Below are positions 1-7,298 of a DNA stretch of 21,703 nucleotides, in pieces. Every line of letters begins with the position of its first letter. Within the stretch, counting starts at the first letter, position 1. Source of the stretch: a virus; the IMG/VR virus record IMGVR_UViG_3300039191_000134, positions 1 to 21,703 of that record; one strand, 5' to 3'. A program made the translations under genes and the position numbers. Under the pieces are notes generated by a model, which made no database searches, had not been told where the DNA came from, and saw nothing but the letters and a program-made list of their open reading frames with translations.

Positions 1-83
1 AAGAGTGCATCGTCTACATCATCAGTAATGCGAAGAATCGCCTTTACTTCTGCCAGAGTTGTGTAGCCATCAGTAATTGCCAT
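1..83 (-). CDS. Head-tail connector protein, HK97 gp6-like (N-terminal fragment)
   Basis: Only the first 27 codons are present; the gene runs off the left edge. The visible N-terminus contains TTLAEVKAILRITDDVDDAL. This matches the opening helix of HK97 gp6-like connectors, which form a ring beneath the portal and join the head to the tail. It lies downstream of the major capsid gene, the usual place for a connector, and is separated from it by an intrinsic terminator. The start is the ATG at 83. With so little sequence the family call rests on one motif plus gene order. Confidence 0.6.
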   Translation of the reverse strand, partial: MAITDGYTTLAEVKAILRITDDVDDAL

Positions 84-111
84 GTGTCTAGTTTACCTTT
101 ATCAGCCGTGC

Positions 112-148
112 AAGACAAAGCCCTCATGGAACCTACAACCATGAGGGC
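112..148 (-). terminator. Intrinsic terminator downstream of the major capsid gene
   Basis: A perfect 10-bp inverted repeat (120-129 with 139-148, GCCCTCATGG / CCATGAGGGC) encloses a 9-nt loop. On the minus strand it is followed by TTTGTCTT. It sits 20 bp after the capsid stop codon and before the connector gene. It would end or reduce capsid transcripts, a common way to set capsid level apart from connector and tail genes. Confidence 0.85.
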
Positions 149-167
149 CTCGACTTATTTCGTGAGA

Positions 168-1340
168 TTAGCTTGCGCCACCAACGAAGTGCTTGATTTC
201 GGTGTTACTGGTCAAGTCGCCGTCAACACGAAGAAGGAATCTCCAAGTGGTTAGGTCGTTCTGGAAAGCGAACTCGGTTGAAGAAGCAACGTCTAGCCCA
301 CCTGCAAGGCGAACCTTGTAGCTGTCAATAGAACCTGCGATAACGGACTTTGCGTCAATAGCGGAGTCTGCCATGTGTGGGTTCTCTAGTACGTTGAAGC
401 CAGCAAACGTGTCCTGACCTCCGGGTCCTACCTGAGAGATGTTGTATAGGTAGTTTCCAGCGGTGTCCTTTAGCTTGCGAGCAGCACCGATTGAGCTGGT
501 GTTCATCATCAGCGCGAAGCTTGGCTTGCGCCTCGTAGCTGCATCAACCGAGTACAGAAGGTCAATTAGGTCGTCAGCAGTAAACGCACCAGCTACACCA
601 GTTGCTCCGGTAACTCCTGCACCAGAAGCGGTTACGATACCTCTTGGCTTTGAGGAACCGTCGCCTACGGTTAGTGCTTCGTTGACTGCGTAACCCATTC
701 CGTTACCAGCTTGCTGAGCCAAGTGTGCGCCCAAGTCGAAGCCTGAGTCGGATACTAGTTCGTTTGCGGCTTGGATTATGCCACCATATTTAAACGATTG
801 TAGTGTGATGCTTGAGTAGGTAGGCTCAACATCGTCAAGCTCTGCCCCGGCACCCTTTAGGGTCATTGCGGAATAAGAACTCAAAGTTGGGATTGTCAAA
901 TCTTCGCCAGAGGTTGTCTGGATGATTTGTGGAACCTCAAGCATTGGTCCTACTGCGCGAGCAACGTCAAACACTTCGTCGTAGAACGACTTTGGTACTG
1001 TGTTTGCAGAAGGCACGAGAACTGCACGTCTTTCAAAGGTGTGTCCACGCTGTTCACCCATCGCAAGTGCGCGAAAGATGTCAGACGAAGAACGTTCCTC
1101 AGATACCGAAGGGATAAATCCTTTGGCAGCTACGGATGCTTCTAGGGCGCGTGACTCGCTGCGTGTTGCAGCAGTGATAGTCTCGTCAGCTTTTGAGATG
1201 TCAACTTCGATTGCGTTGATTTTTGATAGTTCAGCAGCGTCAAGTCCGCGAGCCTCTGATTCTGCGAAGTCAATAACTTCACGAACCTGTGTAATGAGGT
1301 TGTTGCGGAGTTCCTGCTGAGATTTGATAAACTCAGACAT
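168..1340 (-). CDS. Major capsid protein, HK97 fold
   Basis: This 390-residue protein is the expected size for an HK97-type capsid precursor. Roughly the first 85 residues are charged and helical, as in the scaffold-like delta domain that the prohead protease removes. The rest carries family-like stretches such as YGGIIQAANELVSDS, the EALTVGDGSSKPRGIV segment and a C-terminal part containing RVDGDL. It assembles into the icosahedral shell. The start ATG at 1340 has a strong Shine-Dalgarno sequence (AAGGAG, 6 nt away). An intrinsic terminator lies on each side, so the gene is probably expressed as its own unit or by read-through from upstream. No promoter was identified with confidence in the 118-bp leader. 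Confidence 0.93.
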   Translation of the reverse strand: MSEFIKSQQELRNNLITQVREVIDFAESEARGLDAAELSKINAIEVDISKADETITAATRSESRALEASVAAKGFIPSVSEERSSSDIFRALAMGEQRGHTFERRAVLVPSANTVPKSFYDEVFDVARAVGPMLEVPQIIQTTSGEDLTIPTLSSYSAMTLKGAGAELDDVEPTYSSITLQSFKYGGIIQAANELVSDSGFDLGAHLAQQAGNGMGYAVNEALTVGDGSSKPRGIVTASGAGVTGATGVAGAFTADDLIDLLYSVDAATRRKPSFALMMNTSSIGAARKLKDTAGNYLYNISQVGPGGQDTFAGFNVLENPHMADSAIDAKSVIAGSIDSYKVRLAGGLDVASSTEFAFQNDLTTWRFLLRVDGDLTSNTEIKHFVGGAS

Positions 1341-1513
1341 TGTGTCTCCTTAGTAATAATTGACAGATGACAGTCGCGTTGACGCTGACCGAATACGGCA
1401 GAGCTAACTCACGTCCGATAGTTCAATTTTAGTAGAAGTTTCCACAGGGTAAAGGAAACCCCCAGAGAGAAGGGTAAATCTCTGGGGGGAGCCCGCCTGA
1501 ATGCGTAGTGAGA
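1341..1513. other. Non-coding leader of the capsid gene
   Basis: This 173-bp gap separates the 75-residue protein gene from the capsid gene. It contains the terminator at 1451-1488 and the capsid Shine-Dalgarno sequence. It also has one GACCGAAT (about 1387-1394), a variant of the octamer that recurs through the window. A promoter for the capsid gene would be expected here. I see only weak candidates, such as TTGAAC on the minus strand near 1425 without a good -10. Confidence 0.5.
1451..1488 (-). terminator. Intrinsic terminator upstream of the capsid gene
   Basis: A perfect 10-bp stem (1459-1468 CCCCCAGAGA with 1479-1488 TCTCTGGGGG) has a 10-nt loop. On the minus strand it is followed by TTTCCTTT. 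Leftward transcripts from the terminase-portal-protease genes would meet it before the capsid gene. It therefore implies either partial read-through or a separate capsid promoter. Confidence 0.85.
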
Positions 1514-1741
1514 CTACCGCGTCTCGTCAGCCTTTGTTATGCGGGTTTCTTTTGCTGGCCTGTCGAATTTGGCTGTCTGAACGACTTTGCCTTCACTTTT
1601 TACAGCGTCTAGGTCAACTTTTACGGTATCAAGTGCAACTATTGCATCGGCCCACTTGCCTGCAAGGTTAAACACATTACCAGACTCAGGGTTTCCAGCA
1701 ACCTCTAGGATTGCCTTTTTGATTTCATCTTTGGTTGCCAT
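1514..1741 (-). CDS. Small head-module protein of unknown function (75 aa)
   Basis: A 75-residue hydrophilic protein, Lys- and Asp-rich, ending in KETRITKADETR. I do not recognise a family. It starts 1 nt after the protease stop (TAA, C, ATG) with an AGGA-like ribosome site, so it is very likely co-translated with the protease. It is cut off from the capsid gene by a terminator. Small genes between protease and capsid in phages can encode scaffold or decoration proteins, but nothing in the sequence proves that here. The N-terminus MATKDEIKKAILEVAGNP looks helical. Confidence 0.7.
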   Translation of the reverse strand: MATKDEIKKAILEVAGNPESGNVFNLAGKWADAIVALDTVKVDLDAVKSEGKVVQTAKFDRPAKETRITKADETR

Positions 1742-1742
1742 G

Positions 1743-2495
1743 TTAGTTCCTGTCCATTAGCTGTAGCTTCTTTTTCTTTAGCTCAAGCATTGCCAAGTCG
1801 TGAGCGACTTTTTGCTCTGCTTCTAAGTCTACTTCAGGTTCGACTACTGCTTCAGTCTTGGCTTCGGGTGCAAGAGTTGTTATAACTCTGTTTAGCATCT
1901 CTTGCTCGTCGCCAGTGATGTTCAAGCCATCTTCAAGCTTGCCTAGGGCGTCTGCTAAAGCCTCGACGTTTACATCGGCGCGCTCAGCAGCTTTCTGAAA
2001 CTTACGGACTGACACCGTACCGCCTGTTGCGGTATAGGCAGGCCAAGCTACTACTGAAACTTCGTGAAGCCTGACTGAACGCAAGGTACGCTCTGAGCCA
2101 TCGTTAGACCATGTATCCCCACCTTGAGGGACACTAAAGCCAAAGCTCATCGCATCTACATCCCCACGCTTTAGCAGCTCTGCTACATCACGTCCGCGAG
2201 AAGTATGTGGGAGCATACCTTCTACCTTTAGTCCGCGGTCATCTTCGCTCAGTGTCATTGTGCGTGCGCGAGTAGAACCTAGTATCTCGCCTGAGTCGTG
2301 GTTCCACAAGAACTTTATGTCGTTGCGAGCGCTTAGTGAGCGCTTGAAGGCGCCTTTAGCAATTCGCTCAGTAAAAGGTAGTGGCTCAGAAGGGCTGTCA
2401 AACAAGGCGGCATACCCAGTGAAGTGCATACCGTCGCTTTCTTCGCGTACTTCAAAGCCAGCGGTATTGACGCGCTGTTCCATCTTAGGAGTCAT
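1743..2495 (-). CDS. Prohead maturation protease, HK97 (peptidase S78) type
   Basis: With the start placed at the ATG at 2495 the product is 250 residues, close to the usual size of HK97-type proteases. The catalytic motifs are visible: His66 in FLWNHD, Ser117 in DAMSFGF, and the LHEVSVVAWPAY strand near 143-154. It cleaves the capsid delta domain and then itself during prohead maturation. The frame stays open upstream to 2807, giving 354 residues. I reject that extension because it overlaps the portal gene by about 100 bp and runs in a shifted frame over a better small gene (2504-2674). The chosen ATG has AAAGG 4-5 nt upstream and lies 8 nt after that gene's stop. The ATG at 2699 remains a second possibility. 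Confidence 0.88.
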   Translation of the reverse strand: MTPKMEQRVNTAGFEVREESDGMHFTGYAALFDSPSEPLPFTERIAKGAFKRSLSARNDIKFLWNHDSGEILGSTRARTMTLSEDDRGLKVEGMLPHTSRGRDVAELLKRGDVDAMSFGFSVPQGGDTWSNDGSERTLRSVRLHEVSVVAWPAYTATGGTVSVRKFQKAAERADVNVEALADALGKLEDGLNITGDEQEMLNRVITTLAPEAKTEAVVEPEVDLEAEQKVAHDLAMLELKKKKLQLMDRN

Positions 2496-2503
2496 GTTGC
2501 CTT

Positions 2504-2674
2504 TCAGCTTTTGTACTTCTTTTTTAAGTCTACTTGTACGGGCGTCACAGACTTGACAGTCTCCTGAACAGTCTTGACAGGGGCCACTGGTAGAGGCTTG
2601 GTCACTTCCGGCTTCTTTACTTCTGGCTGCTTGTTCGTTGACGGCAACTTCGAGCCGTTTGGTATTAGTGCCAT
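2504..2674 (-). CDS. Small Pro/Lys/Val-rich protein between portal and protease (56 aa)
   Basis: The ORF starts with ATG at 2674, about 35 bp after the portal stop, and ends with TGA at 2504-2506, 8 nt before the protease ATG. The product begins MALIPNGSKLPSTNKQPEV and continues with a repeated KPEV/KPLPVAPV pattern, then QVDLKKKYKS. This low-complexity, extended Pro-rich composition resembles a real linker-like protein. An AAAGGA ribosome site lies about 11 nt upstream, rather far. Function is unknown; position suggests a role in head assembly. The alternative is that this stretch is the N-terminus of the protease in the overlapping frame. I favour the separate gene because of its internal amino-acid repeats and tidy fit between neighbours. 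Confidence 0.62.
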   Translation of the reverse strand: MALIPNGSKLPSTNKQPEVKKPEVTKPLPVAPVKTVQETVKSVTPVQVDLKKKYKS

Positions 2675-2709
2675 TGGTTTCTCTTTCCTTTATTGTCATT
2701 AGAACTACC

Positions 2710-4026
2710 TTATAAATCTTCCATTTGTAGCTGGACTGAATCCTTGCCAGTGTGTGAGATTGCTGGCAGTCCAAGCTTTGCCATAACATCGGCAGGGTCA
2801 AAGCCAATCTGAATAAGCTGCTGCGCCATCTCGACCTTTGAGTTCATGGCGCTTAGGTCTGCTGCGGCTATGTTTACGCTAGCAAGCGGTACACGAACGG
2901 TATCGGCTGATTCGTCAGCTATGGGCGTCAGGTCCTCAAAAGACCTAACATCGTTTATCGAGTAGACACCAGCTTGCAATAGCGTGCTGTAAGCCTGCGT
3001 CCGAGCGGTCACATCTGCTCTGAGAAGTCCGCCTAGGCTTATCTTTACAAAGGATGCTTCTAGACCTGTCTCCTGAGAAAGCAGTCCAGTAAGTGCGCCC
3101 TCTATCTTCTGAGCAATCGGTCTAAGAGTGTGTGTGACAAAGGCTATGTTGTTTTGCTCGACTGAAGCATAGGTGTTTGTTCCCGGTAGACCTAGAAGGT
3201 GAGGCGGGATGTTAAAAGCTCTTGCAACGTCCTCCACTGCCATTCTGCGGCTGTCTAGGAACTGAGCTTGGTCGTTAGGCACGTTAGTTGCTTTGTACTG
3301 AGCGCCGCCTGTAACGATTGCAGTCTTGTGAGCTTTTGACCATCCTCTGTGGCGAGAGTCAAAAGCATTTTGCATATCCTTTGCCTGCTCAGCAGTTAGA
3401 CTGCCCGGCACTTCTAAGATACCTGAAGTCTGTGTACCTGAACCAAAGAACTTGGCTGCATAGTTCTCAAGAGCCTTAGCAAGTCCTAGGTTTTCTTTGA
3501 GGGCGTCTACGCGAGAGATACCTCTCATGCTGCCCGGTCTTACTACATCAGGAATAAAGAGTAAATCTTCCGAGCTAAGCATCTGGCTTTCGCCTTTTAC
3601 TTCAAACATGACTCGGCCTAAGCCGTTGCGTCTAATCTCTACATCTATCGGATTTAGTATTACTAGGTTTACTACTTGCCCACTGTCGTTGCGATAAATG
3701 CGAATAAAGGTGTTGCCGTCTAAGAGCAGCGAAACGATAGCAGAGCCGTAGAAGGCTTCGCGGGTTGTGTCTACGTCTGGCTTGTTGACCCACGTTGGCT
3801 TTGGTCTAAGAGGGTACCTAGCGCCATCCCGACGTATGTATGCGTCCACTGGCAAAGTTGCCAAGGTGTCAGAGATGAGAGAAACAGCGGAAAAGACTGC
3901 GTTGACAGTCATTGCGGTTTCAGAGTTTATTGCGGTTCCAGATAGGGACTGTCCAGTTTCGTAGTCACCTGAACCCCAGATAGTTTGAAAGTTTACTTCT
4001 CGCTTTTCAAAGAAGTTTCCTAGCAT
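2710..4026 (-). CDS. Portal protein, HK97 family
   Basis: A 438-residue protein with clear portal features: VFSAVSLISDTLATLPVDAY near 44-63, the GNTFIRIYRN strand, the LLFIPD segment, and ENYAAKFFGSG with the following helix. The conserved MAVEDVARAFNIPPHLLG stretch is also present. It forms the dodecameric ring at one capsid vertex through which DNA is packaged. The ATG at 4026 overlaps the stop of the small membrane-protein gene upstream (TAATG), so translation is coupled. The C-terminus ends QLQMEDL at 2710. Family and length are typical. Confidence 0.93.
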   Translation of the reverse strand: MLGNFFEKREVNFQTIWGSGDYETGQSLSGTAINSETAMTVNAVFSAVSLISDTLATLPVDAYIRRDGARYPLRPKPTWVNKPDVDTTREAFYGSAIVSLLLDGNTFIRIYRNDSGQVVNLVILNPIDVEIRRNGLGRVMFEVKGESQMLSSEDLLFIPDVVRPGSMRGISRVDALKENLGLAKALENYAAKFFGSGTQTSGILEVPGSLTAEQAKDMQNAFDSRHRGWSKAHKTAIVTGGAQYKATNVPNDQAQFLDSRRMAVEDVARAFNIPPHLLGLPGTNTYASVEQNNIAFVTHTLRPIAQKIEGALTGLLSQETGLEASFVKISLGGLLRADVTARTQAYSTLLQAGVYSINDVRSFEDLTPIADESADTVRVPLASVNIAAADLSAMNSKVEMAQQLIQIGFDPADVMAKLGLPAISHTGKDSVQLQMEDL

Positions 4027-4160
4027 TACTTACGCTCCATAGCGATTCCGAAAAGGAGTGCGGCAGCACCAGCGAGCATCAAGCCAGCGGGTAGCCAAAC
4101 GATTGCGGCACCGACTGAAATCAAAGCCGCGCCTAAAACCTGCAAAATTATTACTAACAT
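4026..4160 (-). CDS. Small two-helix membrane protein between TerL and portal (44 aa)
   Basis: The ORF runs from ATG 4160 to TAA 4026-4028. The product is MLVIILQVLGAALISVGAAI, then VWLPAGLMLAGAAALLFGIA and MERK. It forms two hydrophobic helices separated by a Trp-Leu-Pro turn, with a positive C-terminus. It starts 6 nt after the terminase stop with AGGCGG as ribosome site, and its stop shares a base with the portal ATG. Similar tiny hydrophobic proteins between terminase and portal are common in actinobacterial phages, but I know of no proven function. The tight coupling and clear membrane pattern make the gene convincing. Confidence 0.85.
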   Translation of the reverse strand: MLVIILQVLGAALISVGAAIVWLPAGLMLAGAAALLFGIAMERK

Positions 4161-4166
4161 AACCGC

Positions 4167-5678
4167 CTATACAAATACTTGAGGCACTATTTCTTCCATT
4201 CTACCTGCGGTAGCCCTATCGTAAGCAATCACGGCAGCTACGGCAGCGTCAATGCGCCTGTTGGACTTTCTATTTTCTTTTACTATTCGGGGACCTATGC
4301 TGTCTATCTTCAAGACAGCGTTATCTAGGTGTCTAGCGACCAAGGGGTCACCAGAGTGTGTCAGCTTGTTATCCATAACCGCATCAAAGAAAGTTGCGGA
4401 AGCTTTTACCATTCGGGCGGCAGAAGTAGATGGGAACTCTACAATCGGTAGTCCCATTTCCTCAAGGATTGCCATAGAGCGCTGCCAGCGATAAGGGTCA
4501 CACGCAACCTCTCGGATTTTAGGGTGCGAGGCGCAGAAAGCGATGATTGTATCTTCTACCTCTGTGATGTTGACTCGCCAGTTGTTGTCGTCGGTAGGCT
4601 GCTTCTCCCACGCCTTGATTAGAAACAGGTGAGGTGGGTTATCGCCCTTTTCTACAGTGCAACCGACAAGCACAGTTGTGTCACCACTGAACGAGCCGTC
4701 AAAGCCGATAATAAGTTCGTCGTCAGGTGTTATTTCTCGCTCGCCTTCTAGGGCGTCCCATGAGCCAGCCGGAAGCCAAGTCAAGTTGCTTGACACCCAC
4801 TGGTTGCAACGCTTGGTACGGAACTCCGCCTCTGGCGTTCTCAAGACTGTGCTTTTAAAGTCCTCAATGCTGTTGATATCTCCGTAGCCGGGGTTGGCAT
4901 CTTCCCATGTCTTAGGGTCTTTATAGTCCGCGTCTGCTTCTGCTTCCCACCACGCCATAAAGAAACGAGGGTCCTCTATCTCACCTCGCGATACTTTCTG
5001 ACCATACTGATAGAGGCTGTAGGCAATTGAGTCCTGACCTGATTTGTCTGACTTCTGACCAGCGGTTGTGATACAGAACATCGTTGCCATGTTGCCGCGT
5101 GCGCCCTGAGCAAGTTGCATTACGTCAAACAGCTCGCGAGTCGGCTGAGCGTGAAGCTCGTCAAAGATGACCATTGTGGGAGACAGCCCCTCTTTAGTGA
5201 AGGCTTCGGCAGATAGAACTCGGTAGACCGAACCAGTAGAAGGTATCTCTATCGCGTCTCTGTAAATCTTTGCCATCTCAGCAAGCTCAGGTTCGTACTC
5301 TAGCATTTTCTTGGCTTCACCAAACACGATGCGGGCTTGGTCCTTGTCCGCAGCGCAAGAGTAAACCTCGCCCCCCCGGGGTCCTGTAAGTAATGACCAG
5401 AGTGCTAGTCCTGACGCGAGCGCCGACTTGCCATTCTTTCTAGGCTGACCGACAAGTGAGACTGAGTGCCTAAAGCCATCGCCATGAGAAGCAAAGGCAT
5501 TGTCTAGCAAGTTCATCTGCCAAGGTCTAAGGCGCATTGCCGAACCTGCCTTACCTCCGACTGAATCTTTTGTAACTACAGCAAAGGTGTTTATAAAGTC
5601 AGACGCCTTCATGCCGTGCGAGCTTGCAAGAGCTTCGTCAGGTACAGGCGTTATCCATCTAGGTGGCCAGTTGGTCAT
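4167..5678 (-). CDS. terL: Terminase large subunit
   Basis: This is the ATPase-nuclease that cuts and pumps DNA into the prohead. The Walker A-like loop GQPRKNGKS is at about residues 77-85 and Walker B with the catalytic Glu (MVIFDELHA) at about 169-177. The C-terminal RNase H-like nuclease shows acidic residues in IIGFDGSFSGD (about 327), VACDPYRW (about 394) and RRIDAAVAAV (about 477). I place the start at ATG 5678, giving 503 residues, because GGAG lies 5 nt upstream. A GTG at 5684 is also in frame. The gene overlaps terS by 20 bp. Length and motif order fit the Terminase_1/HK97 group. Confidence 0.95.
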   Translation of the reverse strand: MTNWPPRWITPVPDEALASSHGMKASDFINTFAVVTKDSVGGKAGSAMRLRPWQMNLLDNAFASHGDGFRHSVSLVGQPRKNGKSALASGLALWSLLTGPRGGEVYSCAADKDQARIVFGEAKKMLEYEPELAEMAKIYRDAIEIPSTGSVYRVLSAEAFTKEGLSPTMVIFDELHAQPTRELFDVMQLAQGARGNMATMFCITTAGQKSDKSGQDSIAYSLYQYGQKVSRGEIEDPRFFMAWWEAEADADYKDPKTWEDANPGYGDINSIEDFKSTVLRTPEAEFRTKRCNQWVSSNLTWLPAGSWDALEGEREITPDDELIIGFDGSFSGDTTVLVGCTVEKGDNPPHLFLIKAWEKQPTDDNNWRVNITEVEDTIIAFCASHPKIREVACDPYRWQRSMAILEEMGLPIVEFPSTSAARMVKASATFFDAVMDNKLTHSGDPLVARHLDNAVLKIDSIGPRIVKENRKSNRRIDAAVAAVIAYDRATAGRMEEIVPQVFV

Positions 5679-6111
5679 TGGCACTCCACTTATGTTGCAG
5701 TTCCTCTAGCTTAGAACGAGCCTTTACCTCGGCGTATCCAAGCTTGGTGCGGTCTGCTGGCGTGAGTCCGAGCTTGCCCATGTTGTTACTAATCATTACC
5801 TCTAAGTCGTGTAGCTGCCTGAACACTCGCCAGTTCTCAGGGTCAGCGTTGGCAACCTGCATAAGCATCTGCCTGCGGTCATGCTGCTCGCAAACCATCT
5901 GCAAGAAGTGAGTGTCTGTGCGGCTGCTAATCCACAGTTCGCCCTTGTCAAAGATGGAATCCCATAGCGTCAGCCCTGCTTCGCCTAGGTCGCGTAGTGG
6001 TGGCACATACCCTCCCGGTACAGAGATGGTTGCTAGGGCATCAGGAAGCTTGCGCTGTCCGGGGTTTCCTAGCAGTCTCTTTTGCTCGATTGGTTTCGGT
6101 GGTCTACCCAT
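5659..6111 (-). CDS. terS: Terminase small subunit, P27-like
   Basis: The product is 150 residues when started at ATG 6111: MGRPPKPIEQKRLLGNPGQR. This opening (MGRPPKP, then GNPG-R) is typical of P27-type small terminases, which bind the packaging site and recruit the large subunit. The C-terminal part LTPADRTKLGYAEVKARSKLEEL is a helical oligomerisation region. The open frame extends to 6207 but its first 32 residues look non-coding. No clear Shine-Dalgarno sequence precedes the ATG. A TATGGT 12 nt upstream could be a -10 element giving a nearly leaderless message, but this is weak. It is the first gene of the late leftward operon. Confidence 0.9.
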   Translation of the reverse strand: MGRPPKPIEQKRLLGNPGQRKLPDALATISVPGGYVPPLRDLGEAGLTLWDSIFDKGELWISSRTDTHFLQMVCEQHDRRQMLMQVANADPENWRVFRQLHDLEVMISNNMGKLGLTPADRTKLGYAEVKARSKLEELQHKWSANDQLAT

Positions 6112-6328
6112 GCAAATCAGGCTACCATAAAACTTTAGTTTCGCAGGAATATACGCGACAGCAGCGCCGGGGTGCCTGAAGCTCCGGCAGGTCAAGGCTG
6201 GACCCACTCCGGGGGAGTGCCGTGGGGGGTGCTAGGTTGCCGACTGTGGGCAGTTTGCCCCGGTCCTAGGTATGATAACCCCGGGCGCGGTGCTATCGCC
6301 TTAGAATGCCGCTCAGAGCCTTAGGGCG

Positions 6329-6440
6329 TGCCGGGCTACGCCTTGGCAGATAACGTGGCCGGGCTGCCGGGTTGCCGGGGTCGCTTGCCGGGTTGCTTCA
6401 GTCGGTGCCGGGGCAGGTCGCGGCCCGGCAAGCTGCCGGA
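6329..6440 (+). repeat. Cluster of TGCCGGG direct repeats upstream of terS
   Basis: TGCCGGG occurs at 6329-6335, 6365-6371, 6373-6379, 6386-6392 and 6406-6412. There is a near match GGCCGGG at 6357-6363 and TGCCGGA at 6434-6440. An inverted copy CCCGGCA at 6424-6430 makes a perfect 6-3-6 palindrome with TGCCGG at 6434-6439. Such a cluster next to terS could bind the small terminase or a late regulator. The word is also frequent in the neighbouring early genes, so part of the enrichment may be compositional. Confidence 0.6.
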
Positions 6441-6454
6441 GTCCGTTCACCGGG

Positions 6455-6491
6455 CAGACAAAAGCCCGCCAAGCCGTTAGGCGTAGCGGGC
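6455..6491 (-). terminator. Intrinsic terminator (distal of tandem pair)
   Basis: Outer stem GCCCGC (6464-6469) with GCGGGC (6486-6491), plus an inner GCC/GGC stem around GTTA. On the minus strand it is followed by TTTTGTCT. It closely resembles the hairpin 48 bp to the right, sharing the CCCGCC...GCCGTTAGGC...GCGGG layout. The pair looks duplicated and together would insulate the late operon from early leftward transcription. Confidence 0.8.
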
Positions 6492-6504
6492 ATTGTCAGA
6501 GGTT

Positions 6505-6541
6505 AAAGCTAAACCCGCCGGGCCGTTAGGCCAAGCGGGTT
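6505..6541 (-). terminator. Intrinsic terminator (proximal of tandem pair)
   Basis: Stem AACCCGC (6512-6518) with GCGGGTT (6535-6541), an inner GGCC/GGCC stem and a GTTA loop. On the minus strand the run after the stem is TAGCTTT, weaker than in the distal copy. It lies about 20 bp after the stop of the 238-residue gene and ends the early leftward operon. Confidence 0.75.
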
Positions 6542-6559
6542 AGCGGGGGGCGGTCTTGT

Positions 6560-7276
6560 TTACTGCAGTGCGTGGCTGCCGCAACAAGGGCAACCGTCTT
6601 TTAAGCTCCAAGCGTGGCCAAACTCTGGCCCGTTCGCGTCCGGTATCTTGTTATCGGTAGCGCCGCAACCCTCGCCGCATTCGCTCCCGTGTTCGCTAGT
6701 ATCGGGGCGGTCTTGCTCATAATCGGTGTATGCGTCGCAATCGCCACACGTTACCGTCAGGCGGTCATAATCGTATAGGTCGGTCCAATCATCTAGGGCG
6801 AACACTTTGGGGGCCGTGTAGCCCCCTCTAACGTCCGCGCCGCCGTGTACTTGCAGTAACACCCAATCAGACCCGCCAAGCGTAAACGTTACGAATTGTA
6901 AAGTTTGGCTTAGATTACATTCGCAGTTATAGGTGTTGACTATCCCGTTGGCCTCGGCGCCTATCGCGGCCGGCCAATCGTTCATACCGTCCCACTCTGT
7001 TAGGTCGGGGTCAGACTTTACCCACCTATCAAAAGCGGCGGTCATAGCCTGGCTAAACTCCACCCGGTCATTCAAAAAATGGTAAGTGTCTAGGACCGCA
7101 TAATCATCTTCAATGTAGACACGGGGCGCGGCTAGAAACTCCCGCGCCGTCTTGCCGGCGTTGCGTTCGTGGTGCCTCCCATAAGCGCCGCCGCTATCTA
7201 AGAAGTGTCGTCCGGTGTTCTCGGTAAACATTCCCGCCAAGACCTCGGCGGTGTTAGTTGTGGTTTCAATTGTCAT
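6560..7276 (-). CDS. Conserved phage protein with Cys-rich C-terminus (238 aa)
   Basis: The N-terminal third contains FTENTGRHFLDSGGAYGRHH (about 17-36). I recognise this Gly-rich signature from uncharacterised proteins in many phages, but it has no assigned function. The C-terminal part is Cys-rich: CGDC near 178-181, CGEGC near 201-205, and CPCC near 230-233, consistent with a metal-binding ribbon. The middle is acidic and aromatic. The start ATG at 7276 has AAGGGA 8 nt upstream. It is the last gene of the early block, just before the tandem terminators. No membrane segment or signal peptide is visible. Confidence 0.85.
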   Translation of the reverse strand: MTIETTTNTAEVLAGMFTENTGRHFLDSGGAYGRHHERNAGKTAREFLAAPRVYIEDDYAVLDTYHFLNDRVEFSQAMTAAFDRWVKSDPDLTEWDGMNDWPAAIGAEANGIVNTYNCECNLSQTLQFVTFTLGGSDWVLLQVHGGADVRGGYTAPKVFALDDWTDLYDYDRLTVTCGDCDAYTDYEQDRPDTSEHGSECGEGCGATDNKIPDANGPEFGHAWSLKDGCPCCGSHALQ

Positions 7277-7298
7277 AATTTTGTCCCTTATCTGTCGG

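Larger units (their letters stand above)
6112..6559. other. Non-coding region between early and late leftward operons
   Basis: A gene-free, GC-rich stretch of about 450 bp. From right to left it holds two tandem terminator hairpins (6505-6541 and 6455-6491), a cluster of TGCCGGG repeats (6329-6440), a 6-bp GC hairpin (6205-6210 with 6214-6219, CACTCC/GGAGTG), and the late leader before terS. The late promoter and the DNA packaging (cos or pac) site would be expected here. I could not point to a convincing -35/-10 pair. TTGACC on the minus strand near 6191 lacks a good -10. Confidence 0.6.

Noticed and set aside
2496-2807. A four-Cys knuckle (CxxC-x3-CxxC) in an N-terminal extension of the prohead protease
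   Set aside because: The extension overlaps the portal gene and competes with a better small ORF in another frame. The protease has a good start with its own ribosome site at 2495, so the Cys pattern is most likely a wrong-frame reading.
6112-6207. Upstream start for the small terminase
   Set aside because: The 32 extra residues precede the family-typical MGRPPKP start and look non-coding.
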